A stretch of 22,537 nucleotides of DNA, taken from assembly GCA_903922535.1 (NCBI GenBank), contig CAIXUF010001014.1, positions 1-22,537 on the forward strand, written 5' to 3'. This stretch comes from Candidatus Hydrogenedentota bacterium (GTDB lineage Bacteria > Hydrogenedentota > Hydrogenedentia > Hydrogenedentiales > CAITNO01). The position numbers and the translations under genes are program-made. How positions within the stretch are numbered: the first letter of the stretch is position 1; every line of letters begins with the position of its first letter. The notes beneath the pieces are model-generated. The model was given only the letters and a program-made list of their open reading frames with translations, searched no databases and was not told the DNA's origin. Positions 22,436 through 22,537 of this stretch are shown here, in pieces.

Positions 22436-22537
22436 TCAAAACGGGCGACGGCCAAGCCCGTAATCGGCGAGCTCGCGGGTGCGCTGCATGTTTTCCGCCA
22501 GCGTCCCGCCCTTGTGGTACACGCTGCTGGTGCCCGC
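22436..22537 (-). CDS. C-terminal end of an unidentified gene
   Basis: The minus-strand frame from the right edge to TGA (22438-22436) reads GTSSVYHKGGTLAENMQR..., then TRELADYGLGRRPF, 33 codons. The composition is protein-like and the gene stops just before the hairpin at 22405-22423. The family is not recognised. Confidence 0.5.
   Translation of the reverse strand, partial: AGTSSVYHKGGTLAENMQRTRELADYGLGRRPF

Overview
The window is bacterial chromosome, moderately GC-rich, with long single-strand gene runs, frequent ATGA overlaps, several large secreted or cell-wall proteins and a big repeat- and mobile-element graveyard between about 6.7 and 9.2 kb. The mix (long exported six-hairpin glycosidase, GH3-like/LysM wall protein, fused glycosyltransferase-TPR, Ig-like tail with a C-terminal hydrophobic anchor, ISAzo13 and RAYT remnants) fits an uncultivated Gram-negative of the PVC/FCB type, for example a Hydrogenedentota-like lineage. 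That placement is inference; no rRNA or marker gene is present. No tRNA, rRNA or CRISPR array was seen.

Layout. 1-1431 (minus): a DnaA-type AAA+ ATPase fused to a long coiled coil and acidic tail, overlapping by ATGA the start of a gene that leaves the window. 1432-2394: a spacer with a strong sigma-54 type -24/-12 element and an upstream dyad, then a small exported-protein gene that appears frameshifted. 2575-4932 (plus): polytopic glycosyltransferase with a TPR-like tail, convergent with a B12-binding radical SAM gene (5003-6460, minus). 6756-9120: a scrap heap with an ISAzo13 transposase N-terminus, a RAYT N-terminus, the C-terminus of an Ig-like anchored protein, several palindromic or tandem repeats, and a group II intron remnant whose reverse transcriptase has been deleted while domains V and VI remain intact.

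9174-13308 (minus): a REC-PAS-GGDEF diguanylate cyclase overlapping a sugar phosphate isomerase/epimerase-like TIM barrel, then pyridoxamine-phosphate oxidase (pdxH) and a HisG-like ATP phosphoribosyltransferase. 13498-13767 (minus) is a small exported protein with its own promoter candidate, divergent from 13912-16293 (plus), a membrane-anchored GH3-like/LysM protein with degraded catalytic motifs, followed by an aldo/keto reductase. 17470-17988 (minus) holds a DUF4160-DUF2442 pair in which DUF4160 has an apparent amber codon near its start. 18250-22257 (minus) is a 1335-residue exported glycosidase-like protein; upstream lie a perfect 25-bp-arm inverted repeat and a second hairpin, then the C-terminal end of another minus-strand gene.

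No single new system is proven here. The best candidates for something undescribed are the DnaA-like coiled-coil ATPase with its coupled partner, the sigma-54 controlled small exported gene, and the GH3-like pseudoenzyme with LysM domains. The group II intron relic is the clearest unusual structure.
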